DNA of 64,000 bases from Cohnella phaseoli (GCF_003386235.1 NZ_QRDZ01000006.1:177145-241144), one strand, 5' to 3'; counted from the first letter of the stretch, positions 27,247 to 35,678 are shown. Program-made: numbers and translations. Notes: generated from the sequence alone by a model not told the origin.

Positions 27247-28074
27247 GTGCAGCAACCGATCGCTGTTCTTGACTCCGGAGTCGGGGGGCTGACCGTCGTC
27301 AAAGAGGTGATGCGGCAGCTTCCGTGTGAGCAAATTTTGTATTTCGGCGACACCGCGAGAGCTCCTTACGGACCTAGGGCAGCGGAAGAGGTCGCCCGGT
27401 TTACGCGCGAGATCGTCGACTATCTCATTCAATTCAAGCCGAAAATGATCGTGATTGCCTGCAACACAGCGACCGCTGTAGCGCTGGAGGATATTCGAAG
27501 CCGAGTGGAGGTTCCGGTCATCGGCGTAATCAATCCCGGCGCGCGAGCGGCGTTCCGACGCACGAAGTCGGGAGTGGTCGGCGTAATCGGCACGGAAGGA
27601 ACGGTGAGAAGCGGAGCTTATGAAACTGCGCTTAAGCAGCTGTCATCCCGAATTGAAACCGTTAGCCTCGCTTGTCCTTCGTTCGTTACGCTAGTAGAGG
27701 AAGGCAACTTTCGATCGGCTCGCGCACAGGAAATTGTTGCGGAGACTTTGTCGCCTCTTCGCGCTCCGGGCATGGACTGTTTGATTCTTGGCTGCACGCA
27801 CTACCCTTTTCTAGCGGACAGCATTTCCCAAGCAATGGGGCCGGAAGTCGTTCTGATCAATTCTGCGGAGGAAACCGCCAGAGAAATTCACGAGGTTCTT
27901 GAACGAAGCAACGCCCTTGCCGTTGAAGGCGAAACGTCGGTTCACAGGTTTTTCTGCAGCGGCGAGCCTGTGAGGTTTAGGGAAATTGCGCAGATTTGGT
28001 TGGGCGAGCAAATTCGCCTGATGCCCGTCATATGGCAATTTCTCGCCTTAGCCGGCCGGCCCGGCCATTCATAA
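27247..28074 (+). CDS. murI: Glutamate racemase
   Basis: 275 residues from GTG 27247; the frame is open further upstream but overlaps the ytxH-like gene and terminator. It makes D-glutamate for peptidoglycan. Family signs are LDSGVGGLTV (9-18), YFGDTARAPYG (32-42), the catalytic Cys72 in IACNTATA and Cys183 in LGCTHYP. The ribosome site is weak (GAAGAAAG). The last residues run to within 57 bases of the next gene, an M14 peptidase that may also act on cell wall peptides. Confidence 0.93.
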   Translation: MQQPIAVLDSGVGGLTVVKEVMRQLPCEQILYFGDTARAPYGPRAAEEVARFTREIVDYLIQFKPKMIVIACNTATAVALEDIRSRVEVPVIGVINPGARAAFRRTKSGVVGVIGTEGTVRSGAYETALKQLSSRIETVSLACPSFVTLVEEGNFRSARAQEIVAETLSPLRAPGMDCLILGCTHYPFLADSISQAMGPEVVLINSAEETAREIHEVLERSNALAVEGETSVHRFFCSGEPVRFREIAQIWLGEQIRLMPVIWQFLALAGRPGHS

Positions 28075-28130
28075 GTCGGATTATCCGCGCATACATGATT
28101 ACCATCTCGATAAATACGGGAGGGATCGTC

Positions 28131-29036
28131 ATGAGGAGCTATCCGGCAGACGCCAATTATGGGCCGGAACAACTGAAAGCGGATTTGGAAGCTCTAACCC
28201 GGCAACATTCGTTTGTCGTCGCGGGATCGATCGGCAGCAGCGCGCTGGGCCGATCGATTCCGTTTTTTAGGCTGGGAACGGGGCCGTTTCGCTGGCATTT
28301 CAACGGCGCTTGTCACGCGAACGAATGGATTACGTCCTTATTGCTGATGAAATTCGCCAAAGACTACGCCGATAGCTATGCGAGCGGCGCTTCGTTCTGG
28401 GGCAAGTCGGCGAACGAGCTGTTTGCCAGATGCAGCTTGTGGATCGTTCCGATGCTTAACCCTGACGGGGTGGAGCTTGTCCAGGAAGGCATAACGGAGG
28501 AGCATCCGTTCTATTCCGAGCTGCTGCAATGGAACCGGGGTTCGGGACGGTTTCACCGATGGAAGGCGAACGCTCGCGGCGTCGATCTGAACGATCAGTT
28601 TCCCGCGTTCTGGGAAGAAGAGCGAGACCGGCGAGCGATGCCTGGTCCCGGCCCCCGCGATTATTCCGGGAAGAAGCCGCTGAGCGAGCCGGAGGCTGCG
28701 GCATTGGTCGAATTCACCGAACAACACGATTTCCACGCGGTTCTCTCGCTGCATACGCAAGGCGAGGAGATTTACTGGAACTATCGGGGAGGAGAGCCTA
28801 AGGAGTCGCGGGAATGGGCCGATCGGATGGCGAAGGCTGCGGGCTACCGCTCCGTCTATTTGGAAGGAAGCGACGCGGGGTATAAGGATTGGTTTATCGA
28901 CCGGTTCGGACGACCGGGCTTTACGGTCGAAGCCGGCTGGGGACACAACCCGCTGCCCGCCGAGAATGCTGAAGAGCTGTACGATGACATCGCTCGGCTG
29001 CTGGCGGAAGCGCTGGATTGCGCGCCGCTTGACTGA
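28131..29036 (+). CDS. M14 zinc carboxypeptidase, gamma-D-glutamyl-diamino acid endopeptidase-like
   Basis: 301 residues from ATG 28131 behind CGGGAGGG. The zinc ligands are His62 and Glu65 (GACHANEW) and His208 (SLHTQGEE); the general base is Glu267 (TVEAGWG). LNPDGVELV and GVDLNDQFP are typical of the M14C group that cuts the gamma-D-Glu-meso-Dap bond of peptidoglycan peptides (YqgT/ENP1 type). No signal peptide or LysM is present, so it is probably cytosolic and recycles wall peptides. It lies after murI, which fits a cell wall theme. Confidence 0.87.
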   Translation: MRSYPADANYGPEQLKADLEALTRQHSFVVAGSIGSSALGRSIPFFRLGTGPFRWHFNGACHANEWITSLLLMKFAKDYADSYASGASFWGKSANELFARCSLWIVPMLNPDGVELVQEGITEEHPFYSELLQWNRGSGRFHRWKANARGVDLNDQFPAFWEEERDRRAMPGPGPRDYSGKKPLSEPEAAALVEFTEQHDFHAVLSLHTQGEEIYWNYRGGEPKESREWADRMAKAAGYRSVYLEGSDAGYKDWFIDRFGRPGFTVEAGWGHNPLPAENAEELYDDIARLLAEALDCAPLD

Positions 29037-29059
29037 CGGAGACGCCAATCGGTTACAAT
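29029..29059 (+). promoter_or_regulatory. Possible promoter of the small gene at 29097
   Basis: TTGACT (29029-29034) overlaps the end of the peptidase gene; TACAAT (29054-29059) is 19 bases further, a rather long spacer. Confidence 0.4.
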
Positions 29060-29096
29060 GAGAGAAAGCTTCGTACACAGGAAGGGGCGTTCTCTC

Positions 29097-29327
29097 GTGG
29101 CTCGCAAATCCGGTCTTACGTTATGGCTGCGCATTCCCGGACGGGTGTGGAGAATATTGCGTTCGGGCAGGGTAGCGCTTAAGGATAAGCTAATCTTTAT
29201 CATTCCGGTGTTGCTGTACTGGGTGCTGCCGGACTTCATGCCGATGCTCCCTATCGACGATGCGGCGTTCACCGCAGTGGCCGCGATATGGTATGCGAAG
29301 GCGATGGAGCGCAAATACGGTCTGTGA
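29097..29327 (+). CDS. Small DUF1232/YkvA-like protein
   Basis: 76 residues from GTG 29097, which has GGAAGGGGCG 8 bases upstream. The frame extends to ATG 29058, but that overlaps the putative -10 box. The segment ALKDKLIFIIPVLLYWVLPDFMPMLPIDD resembles the DUF1232 membrane-associated motif (a hydrophobic helix followed by P-D-x-x-P-x-D-D). The N-terminus is strongly basic. No function is known. Confidence 0.68.
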   Translation: MARKSGLTLWLRIPGRVWRILRSGRVALKDKLIFIIPVLLYWVLPDFMPMLPIDDAAFTAVAAIWYAKAMERKYGL

Positions 29328-29494
29328 GCTCGACTAGGGCTGATCGCAGAGTTGTTTGAGATAATCAATATATAAGCAAGGAGTATGTATCTCCCGGAGA
29401 CCTAATCATGACCCACAACGTTTCTAATTTATGGGATATTAAACTTTTACGACGGATCTATTTTGCACACATGAGCTTACGCGGGAAGTTAGTC

Positions 29495-29685
29495 GGAAAT
29501 TCGTACAACGCAGCTCGAACCAGGCTTAAACGGCGGACGTTTGTAGGAAAATCCGTACAAAGCAACTCGGCTCAGACTTAAAACGGCGGACGTTTGTAGG
29601 AAAAACCGCACAAAGCAACTCGGCTCAGACTCAAACGACGAACGTTTGTAGGGAAAATCGTATAAATCAACCAAGATCAGGGATT
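29495..29685. repeat. 52-53 bp tandem repeat array, about 3.6 copies
   Basis: The anchor GGACGTTTGTAGG begins at 29535 and 29588 and, with one change, at 29640 (spacing 53 and 52). Between anchors each unit carries a variant of CGTACAAAGCAACTCGGCTC, then CAGACTTAAACGGC. Units 2 and 3 are the most alike; the outer units are diverged. There are no unique spacers, so this is not a CRISPR array. Confidence 0.85.
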
Positions 29686-29770
29686 GTATGCCACTAAAGC
29701 GTCTTCGATAATTATACGAATAGTTTCTAGGAATTATCTGGAAGTGTTGTGGGTTATGATTAGCCCGTAG

Positions 29771-29921
29771 ACTGCCTCATACGCTCCTGAAATCACCTTT
29801 TAACGGGTTTGCCTATCCAAATTTCAGGAGCGTATAGCATCGGAGGGGGGGGACATACTCCTTTCGCCTTTATCATCGATTATCTTTCAGCGCAATTATG
29901 TAACGCTTATGGGATAGCTCC
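29771..29921 (-). repeat. Dispersed palindromic element, copy A (one arm diverged)
   Basis: Read on the minus strand it starts with GGAGCTATCCCATAAGCG (29921-29904), then TGAAAGATAATCGATGATA and the central hairpin: ATACGCTCCTGAAAT (29779-29793) exactly complementary to ATTTCAGGAGCGTAT (29821-29835), with AACGGGTTT in the loop. It aligns along its length with copies B and C, but the arm beyond the central hairpin is diverged. It lies between two small genes and encodes nothing. Confidence 0.85.
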
Positions 29922-29982
29922 TTGTTTTCCGCAAATAAACTCATTACAATAGAACGGAGAAACCGACGGGAGTGAAGATTAA

Positions 29983-30285
29983 ATGAACTGCAAAATTACA
30001 CGCAATGCGGCAAAAGTGCTGCGCCTGGAACTGGACAAGCCTGAGAACGCCGAACTGACTCTTAAAGTATTCGTTACGCACAGCCATGGGGACCATGCGC
30101 ATTACGGTATGGATCTGGCCAAGCCGACTGAGCAGGACGAGGTCGTGACAACGGATAAAGACATCGATGTTATTCTGACCAAGGACGATTCCTTCCTCGA
30201 CGGCGTGAAGATCGATTATCTTTATTTTCCGCAAGAAGGATTCGTCATTACGAATCCGAGCAAGGGGAACCATGGAGACCACTGA
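29983..30285 (+). CDS. HesB/IscA-fold protein with all cluster cysteines replaced by histidine
   Basis: 100 residues. The length, strand pattern and end (DYLYFPQEGFVITNPSKG) are those of the A-type iron-sulfur carrier family. In canonical IscA the ligands are Cys35 and a C-terminal Cys-Gly-Cys (99-101). Here the first site reads VTHSHGDHAHYGMDL (His33, 35, 38, 40) and the C-terminus NHGDH (His97, His100); the only Cys is Cys3. It cannot carry a usual 2Fe-2S cluster, but may bind a single metal. It overlaps by 14 bases a Cys-rich DUF1450 gene. ATG 29983 follows GGGAGTGAAG. Confidence 0.8.
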   Translation: MNCKITRNAAKVLRLELDKPENAELTLKVFVTHSHGDHAHYGMDLAKPTEQDEVVTTDKDIDVILTKDDSFLDGVKIDYLYFPQEGFVITNPSKGNHGDH

Positions 30286-30523
30286 TTATAATCGCGTCGT
30301 TTCCCGGAACGATATCCGGATTTGCGACAAATGCAAGCATATCCGGGTCAAGTCTATGCTGCCCAAGCTGCAGAAGATGGCCCCGGGGACCGAAATCAAG
30401 GTGGCGTGCAAGTCTTATTGCGGGCCTTGCGCCCGTAAAGCCTTCGTTTTTATTAACGGGCGCTATGTAACGGCTCCAACGGAAGACGAAGCGATCGACA
30501 TCGCCAGCAAGTATGTCAAATGA
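30272..30523 (+). CDS. DUF1450 (YuzB-like) Cys-rich small protein
   Basis: 83 residues from ATG 30272, which lies inside the end of the HesB-like gene behind AAGGGG. Cysteines occur as C18-X2-C21 and C46-X3-C50-X2-C53 (CKSYCGPC), and the rest (KAFVFINGRYVTAPTEDEAID) matches the thioredoxin-fold DUF1450 family of Firmicutes. Its function is unknown; the cysteines could bind metal or act in thiol redox. The overlap suggests the two proteins are made in fixed ratio and may work together. Confidence 0.82.
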   Translation: METTDYNRVVSRNDIRICDKCKHIRVKSMLPKLQKMAPGTEIKVACKSYCGPCARKAFVFINGRYVTAPTEDEAIDIASKYVK

Positions 30524-30537
30524 GGATGTTCGCAACG

Positions 30538-30590
30538 AACAAGGCCATCCGACGATTCTCCGAAAGGAATCGCGGATGGCCTTGTTCTGT
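30538..30590. terminator. Bidirectional rho-independent terminator
   Basis: AACAAGGCCATCCG (30538-30551) and CGGATGGCCTTGTT (30573-30586) form a perfect 14-bp stem with an inner CGATTC/GAATCG stem. It separates the DUF1450 gene from the convergent LTA synthase gene. Confidence 0.85.
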
Positions 30591-30598
30591 TTGACGCT

Positions 30599-32593
30599 TT
30601 AGAATTTGCCGTCTTCTTCGCGGAACAGCGAAATCAAATCGTTCTCGATCGTAAGATCGGAAGCGTTCAAATCTTTTTTCGCGGCTTCGGCTCCTTCGAC
30701 GCAGGCGGCGACATCGGTTTCAGCCGCTTCTTCCCCTTCAAGGGAATAGCACTTGCCATTCTCGATCAAACCGTCCGCGTTCGGCACGAAGTACACTCGG
30801 CCGTCGGTAAAGCCGCCGTTGCGGAAGACGACGGATTTCTGAGCTTGAGATAACATGCTGACTCCCATAAAGTAACGATCATCCGTCGGGATGCCAAGCA
30901 AGTGCATTAGAGTAGGCGTCGTATCGATCTGTCCAACCGCCTTCTCGATGACGCCGGCATGCTCATCACCCGGAAGATGAATGAAGAACGGTACTTGTCG
31001 AACGATCCGATCCTTATCCAGCTCGGAAATCGGTTTTCCCAACAGCTTCTCGTATAAATTCCAATCATAGACGGAATTGTCGTGATCCCCGTAGAACATA
31101 ACAATGGTATTGTCCCATAGGCCCTCATCTTGCAAATCGCTAACGAGCTTTCCGACCGCAGCGTCCACATAGTGCGCTGCCTGGACGTAGTCTCCCATGA
31201 TCGTACCGTCCAGCTCGCCTGTTTTCAACTCCTGATTGACAGAAGGCAGTTTAAACGGATGGTGGCTGGAAAGCGTAATGGACAGGGCGTAAAAAGGCGA
31301 TTGTCCGCGTTCCTTCAACTGCTCGACCGTTTGATGGAAGAAGGACTCGTCTCCGAGCGACCAGCCGATCGGCTCATCGATTCGATAATCTTTAAGGTTG
31401 TAGAACTGATCGTAGTTCATGTTGTGGTACATATTGTTGCGGTTCCAGAAGCTTCCATCGTAAGCGTGATGGACCGTCGCCCCGTAGCCCTTGCTTTTCA
31501 GTATGCCCGGCGCGCAATCGAACTCGTTGCCCGCAAACCGAATGAACACGGAGCCGGTCGGCAACGGATGCATCGAACAGCTGGTCAGGAAGTCCGCGTC
31601 GGAGGTTCTGCCTTGCGCCGTCTGATGATAGAAGTTCGGGAAATAAATACTCTGTCCGATCAGGCGATTCAGGTTAGGCGTAATTTCCTCTCCTCCGATC
31701 GATTGCCCGATGACAAACGTTTGGAAGGCTTCCGCCTGAATGATCAGCACGTTCTTGCCTGCATACTGTCCGAATAATGGCTCGGACTCCGCCTGTTTTT
31801 GCAGCTGACGTCTGTCCGCAAACCAGTTTTTCGTCTCCAGGATTTGTTCCTCGGACAGCTTAGCGCCGAACCAATGCTCATTGGCATAACGATAGGCGTC
31901 ATAGCCGTGAAAACCAAGCAGCCCCGTCACATTGTAGATCGGAACGTTCCACCAGTTTCCGACGAACAGGCCGCGAGCCCAGCCATTCTTCTGTTCTTCA
32001 ACGGGATAGTAGACGAGCGCCCATCCGACGACAAACACAAGAGAGGCTGGCAGCAGTTTACGCCAGAGGAAGCCGATCCCGGAACGTGAGAACTGCGAAT
32101 TCCGCTGTTTTGCAAGCGCCCGCTTGGCGGAATTCTTCCATAATATCCACCCGGCCAGAGCGAAGGCGAACGGAAGATCAACGAAGTAAATCCAGTCTCC
32201 CGGACGCATCAGACTCCAGATGCTGTCTTGCAGCTCGCCCACTTGGCCGGCTTGCAGCAGCACCGGGACGGAGATGAAGTCCTTGAAATAACGGAAATAA
32301 ATTAGATCTGCGAAAATTAAGAACGACAAGGCAAGATCCAAGACGGCTAGGGACACCGCTCTTGCTCGCACCCCCAGGAAAATCGTCCAGAAGGAGACGA
32401 GCAGCGTCGCTCCGAGATTAACCGCCCACTTCCAATAATTCATTCCGCCGACATTGAATTGGTGATCCAATTCGTTTAACTTATATAATATCGACGCCAC
32501 GAGTAGTGCGATCCCCCAGATCGGCCACGTACCTAGCGCGCTCCAGCTCCGGCTCAGCCATACTCCGGCGAAGGATCGCATTTTTGACAGCAT
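30599..32593 (-). CDS. Lipoteichoic acid synthase-like sulfatase-fold membrane protein
   Basis: 664 residues from ATG 32593 behind GAAAGGAAG; the longer frame to 32686 lacks a ribosome site. Five transmembrane segments fill the first about 220 residues, followed by an extracellular sulfatase-like domain: metal ligand region NVLIIQAEAF, the nucleophile Thr330 in QGRTSDADF, and MFYGDHDNSVYDW. LtaS-type enzymes polymerise glycerol phosphate from phosphatidylglycerol onto a lipid anchor; relatives prime the chain or act in sporulation. Which of these this one does cannot be told from sequence. Signal peptidase cleavage may follow the last membrane helix. Confidence 0.87.
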   Translation of the reverse strand: MLSKMRSFAGVWLSRSWSALGTWPIWGIALLVASILYKLNELDHQFNVGGMNYWKWAVNLGATLLVSFWTIFLGVRARAVSLAVLDLALSFLIFADLIYFRYFKDFISVPVLLQAGQVGELQDSIWSLMRPGDWIYFVDLPFAFALAGWILWKNSAKRALAKQRNSQFSRSGIGFLWRKLLPASLVFVVGWALVYYPVEEQKNGWARGLFVGNWWNVPIYNVTGLLGFHGYDAYRYANEHWFGAKLSEEQILETKNWFADRRQLQKQAESEPLFGQYAGKNVLIIQAEAFQTFVIGQSIGGEEITPNLNRLIGQSIYFPNFYHQTAQGRTSDADFLTSCSMHPLPTGSVFIRFAGNEFDCAPGILKSKGYGATVHHAYDGSFWNRNNMYHNMNYDQFYNLKDYRIDEPIGWSLGDESFFHQTVEQLKERGQSPFYALSITLSSHHPFKLPSVNQELKTGELDGTIMGDYVQAAHYVDAAVGKLVSDLQDEGLWDNTIVMFYGDHDNSVYDWNLYEKLLGKPISELDKDRIVRQVPFFIHLPGDEHAGVIEKAVGQIDTTPTLMHLLGIPTDDRYFMGVSMLSQAQKSVVFRNGGFTDGRVYFVPNADGLIENGKCYSLEGEEAAETDVAACVEGAEAAKKDLNASDLTIENDLISLFREEDGKF

Positions 32594-32691
32594 AATCAAC
32601 TTCCTTTCCGGCATTCGGCAAGCGCTGTATCCAACCTCTAATGCCGCCTTGCCGCCGTATAATGATTTCTCATGAAACATAAGCAAAGTTT

Positions 32692-32721
32692 AGTATAGCT
32701 CTTCTGCCAAGGAATTTACAA
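32692..32721 (-). promoter_or_regulatory. Putative promoter of the LTA synthase gene
   Basis: On the minus strand TTGTAA (32721-32716) and TATACT (32697-32692) are 18 bases apart, about 99 bases before the chosen start. Confidence 0.5.
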
Positions 32722-32796
32722 ACTTTGTGTAAAAACACGCGCTTAAAAGCGTAAATCGGCTGTAAAGCCGAGGATAACAGGATGGGGGAATAAAAG

Positions 32797-33441
32797 ATGG
32801 ATAGGACACCTGAATCTTATTTCGACGCACTTTATGAAACGGACGCTGATCTCGAAAGGGTTGCCGAGTGCTTGCGCGAGGCGGGGATGCGGGATATTTC
32901 CGTAGCTGCAGGCTACGGGCGGCTGTTGACGCTTCTGGTGTCGGCTTCAGGAGCGGTAAATGCGCTTGAAATCGGCGCCCTCGGCGGATATAGCGGCATA
33001 TGTCTGGCTCGCGGACTGCCTGCGAAAGGCAAGCTTGTCTCGCTGGAATTACAAAGCGAATATGCCGAGCTGGCAAAGGCTAACTTGACGGCGGCGGGCC
33101 ATGGAGACAAGGTGGAATATCTCGTCGGGGAAGCGGCGGCAAATCTTCGGCAATTGAAGGAAAGCGGCGCGTCGTTTGATTTTTTCTTCATTGATGCAGA
33201 TAAGGAAAATTACCCGCTTTATTTGGAAGCTTGTTTGGAATTGGCAAATCCGGGAGCGATCATTGCGGCCGATAATACGCTGCTTAGAGGGAAAACGATC
33301 GATCCGGCGAAGCAGGGTCCGTCAGTTCAAGCGCTTCGCCAATTTAACCTGACGATTGCGCGAGATGCGCGTTTGCAAGGGGTTCATTTGCCGGCATATG
33401 ACGGTTTAGCGCTAGCACGCGTGAAAGCGGGAGCGGATTAA
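32797..33441 (+). CDS. SAM-dependent O-methyltransferase (caffeoyl-CoA OMT-like)
   Basis: 214 residues. The class I SAM fold is clear from LEIGALGGYSGICLA (motif I, about 49-63), SLELQSEYAELAKANL (motif II acidic residue), DFFFIDADKENYPLYL with the metal-binding Asp residues, and IIAADNTLLRG. This is the cation-dependent O-methyltransferase family 3, which in bacteria acts on catechols, or as the TrmR tRNA methyltransferase (YrrM). It is divergent from the LTA synthase gene and starts behind GATGGGGGAA. Confidence 0.85.
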   Translation: MDRTPESYFDALYETDADLERVAECLREAGMRDISVAAGYGRLLTLLVSASGAVNALEIGALGGYSGICLARGLPAKGKLVSLELQSEYAELAKANLTAAGHGDKVEYLVGEAAANLRQLKESGASFDFFFIDADKENYPLYLEACLELANPGAIIAADNTLLRGKTIDPAKQGPSVQALRQFNLTIARDARLQGVHLPAYDGLALARVKAGAD

Positions 33442-33619
33442 TAGGCAAATGTGATTTTGACGCGGAAAGAGCTCTGTTTACAGATGTATAATCAATTAAT
33501 GAGCAAATCCTTTAATTTAATTAGTATTTTACCAAAGAAATGCCCAAATCTATAATATTAATTCAATTATTTACCACTTTTATGAACAATTTTTCACGCA
33601 TGGGTATTGCCGATTTACA

Positions 33620-33649
33620 TTGATATCAATGCTGATGAATGTTTATACA
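33620..33649 (+). promoter_or_regulatory. Putative promoter of the opp operon
   Basis: TTGATA (33620-33625) and TATACA (33644-33649), spacer 18 bases. Confidence 0.55.
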
Positions 33650-33673
33650 AGCTGGTAAATGTTTAATCATATA

Positions 33674-33687
33674 TGTAAGCGTTTTCT
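33674..33687 (+). promoter_or_regulatory. cre-like site (CcpA operator) in the opp leader
   Basis: TGTAAGCGTTTTCT matches the cre consensus TGWAANCGNTNWCA at all but the last position. It lies 25 bases after the -10 box, where bound CcpA would block elongation. Confidence 0.55.
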
Positions 33688-33863
33688 GTCATGAATGTGT
33701 TAGGCAACCTTACATAAAGCTACTCAGAGGCCCATCGTTCCATAAACTCTCATTGCAGAATACGAACATTTCATAGTAAGATGTCTTTTGTTCCAGAAGA
33801 TTCATCAGCATTTGAACTCAGCATTCATATGCGAAAGGAGTTGACTGGAATATTGCTCTGCGA

Positions 33864-33878
33864 ATTTTGCTGAAGATT
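33864..33878 (+). promoter_or_regulatory. Possible CodY box before oppA
   Basis: ATTTTGCTGAAGATT has three mismatches to AATTTTCWGAAAATT. Peptide transporters are common CodY targets, but the match alone is weak. Confidence 0.3.
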
Positions 33879-33947
33879 TGCAGAGATCTAGGGCGCATAG
33901 AAACGAAGCGCTCCAGAGAAGATACTCAATAAAACGGGGAGGCAATA

Positions 33948-35642
33948 ATGATGAAGTATCAAAAGGTTTTATCGACTGCAATGGCAGTTACGCTTGCCGG
34001 TTCGCTTCTAGCGGCTTGCAGCGACAACAAAGACAAGAACACGGCTTCGCCGTCCGCCAGCGCGGGCAACTCGCCTGCGGAAAGCCAGGCGTCTCAGGAG
34101 AACAAAACTCCGCAAGAATTCCGTTTTACACTGGCAAGTGAACCGCCAAGCTTGGATCCTGCTCTCATGACCGACGCTCAATCGTCGATCGTTGCGTCCG
34201 GCCTGTACGACGGCCTGACTCGTCTGAATCCGGAAGGCGTTCCGGAGCCGGCGATCGCCAAAGAGTGGACGGTGTCCGATGACGGCAAAACGTACACGTT
34301 TAAGCTTCGCGACGACGCGAAGTGGAGCAACGGGGATCCGGTTACTGCAAATGACTTCGAATATTCCTGGAAGCGCGCTTTGAATCCTGAAACGGCTTCC
34401 GAATACGCATACATGCTGTTCTACCTTGAGAATGGCGAGAAGTACAACTCCGAGCAAGCTACGGAAGACGAAGTCGGCGTCAAGGCGCTTGACGCGACGA
34501 CTCTGGAAGTTAAACTTGCTTCGGCTACGCCTTATTTCAATAGCTTGATCGCTCACTACACGTACTGGCCGGTTCATCCGGCTTCCGTGGACGGCAAGCC
34601 AGAGTGGGCTGCCGACGCTAAGACGATCGTATCCAACGGACCTTTCCTGCTGAAGGATTGGGCGCACGGCGACAAGCTTGTTCTGACGAAAAACCCTGAC
34701 TACTATAACAAAGACAAAGTAAACTTCGATACGGTAACGATCTCTCTTGTAGAGAGCGAGTCCACTGTATTCAGCATGTTCCAAACCGACAAAATCGACT
34801 GGATCGGCGCTCAAGCAGGCTCCGTACCGACCGATCAAGTTCCGCAGCTTGTGGCTGACAAAAAAGCGACAATCAAAGAAATCGCATCGACGTATTACTA
34901 TCTGTTCAACACGAAGCAAAAGCCGTTTGACAATGTCAAAGTTCGTAAAGCATTCGCAATGTCGATCGATCGTCAAGCCATCATCGACAACGTGGCTAAA
35001 GCGAACCAAACGCCGGCATTCGCTCTGATTCCGCCGAGCATCAACGGTCTGGACGGCAAAGGCTTCCGCGAAATGTATCCGGATAGCGGCTACTTCTCGG
35101 AAAACATTGAGGAAGCGAAGAAGCTGCTTGCTGAAGGTCTAGCGGAAGAGGGTCTCGATAAATTCCCTGAAACGACGCTTCTGTACAATACGAGCGAGGG
35201 TCACAAAGCGATTGCGGAAGCGATTGTGGATATGTGGCGTAAAAACCTCAATGTCGAGGTTAAGCTGTCGAATCAAGAATGGGCTACATTCCTGGAAACA
35301 AGAGACGCTGGCCAATTTGGTCTGGCTCGTTCCGGATGGGGCGCAGACTTCAACCATGCGATCAACTTCTCGTATGACCTGATTCACCCGAAATCTTTGA
35401 ACAATGACGGCCAATACGAAAACGCGGAAGTCGGCAAGGCGCTCGACGATGCAATCGTCGCAGCCGAGGAGAAGGATCGCGTAGATCTGATCGCGAAAGC
35501 GGAAAAAATCGCAATTGCGGACGATATGGCAGTACTGCCAATCTACTACTACACGACGGTTACGATGCTGAAGCCTGGCTTTGAAGACGTCGTCTCCGAT
35601 TATGCAGGTCACTTGGACTGGGCATTCGGTAAGAAAAATTAA
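33948..35642 (+). CDS. oppA: Oligopeptide-binding lipoprotein
   Basis: 564 residues. The signal peptide ends with the lipobox LAAC (about 21-24) and is followed by a low-complexity linker. The body is a family 5 solute-binding fold with FTLASEPPSLDPALMTD near the start, VRKAFAMSIDRQAII and a C-terminal region ending DWAFGKKN. Length and order match OppA/DppE. It captures peptides for the OppBCDF importer encoded downstream. Two adjacent ATGs (33948, 33951) follow GGGGAGG. Codon choice is somewhat more regular than in neighbours, suggesting high expression. Confidence 0.93.
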   Translation: MMKYQKVLSTAMAVTLAGSLLAACSDNKDKNTASPSASAGNSPAESQASQENKTPQEFRFTLASEPPSLDPALMTDAQSSIVASGLYDGLTRLNPEGVPEPAIAKEWTVSDDGKTYTFKLRDDAKWSNGDPVTANDFEYSWKRALNPETASEYAYMLFYLENGEKYNSEQATEDEVGVKALDATTLEVKLASATPYFNSLIAHYTYWPVHPASVDGKPEWAADAKTIVSNGPFLLKDWAHGDKLVLTKNPDYYNKDKVNFDTVTISLVESESTVFSMFQTDKIDWIGAQAGSVPTDQVPQLVADKKATIKEIASTYYYLFNTKQKPFDNVKVRKAFAMSIDRQAIIDNVAKANQTPAFALIPPSINGLDGKGFREMYPDSGYFSENIEEAKKLLAEGLAEEGLDKFPETTLLYNTSEGHKAIAEAIVDMWRKNLNVEVKLSNQEWATFLETRDAGQFGLARSGWGADFNHAINFSYDLIHPKSLNNDGQYENAEVGKALDDAIVAAEEKDRVDLIAKAEKIAIADDMAVLPIYYYTTVTMLKPGFEDVVSDYAGHLDWAFGKKN

Positions 35643-35678
35643 TCGATTGCGTGTGCAACATTAAATGTCCATGACTGG

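Larger units (their letters stand above)
29328..29982. other. 655-bp gene-free region with two kinds of repeat
   Basis: It holds a 52-53 bp tandem array (about 29495-29685) and a dispersed palindromic element (29771-29921). An open frame on the minus strand at 29489-29674 merely reads through the tandem array. The 29340-29490 part shows nothing recognisable. Confidence 0.7.
33442..33947. other. 506-bp AT-rich gene-free leader of the opp operon
   Basis: The base composition is much richer in A+T than the flanking genes. It contains a promoter (33620-33649), a cre-like site (33674-33687) and a possible CodY box (33864-33878). The transcribed leader would be about 290 bases. No stable long hairpin or terminator was seen. 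Confidence 0.6.

Noticed and set aside
29489..29674. A 61-codon minus-strand frame with an internally repeated peptide (YKRSSFE/YKRPPFK)
   Set aside because: The peptide repeat only mirrors the 52-53 bp DNA repeat. No ribosome site, and the unit length alternates between 52 and 53, so the frame is not kept by the array.
29495..29685. CRISPR array
   Set aside because: Units are contiguous and similar over their whole length with no unique spacers, and no cas genes are present.
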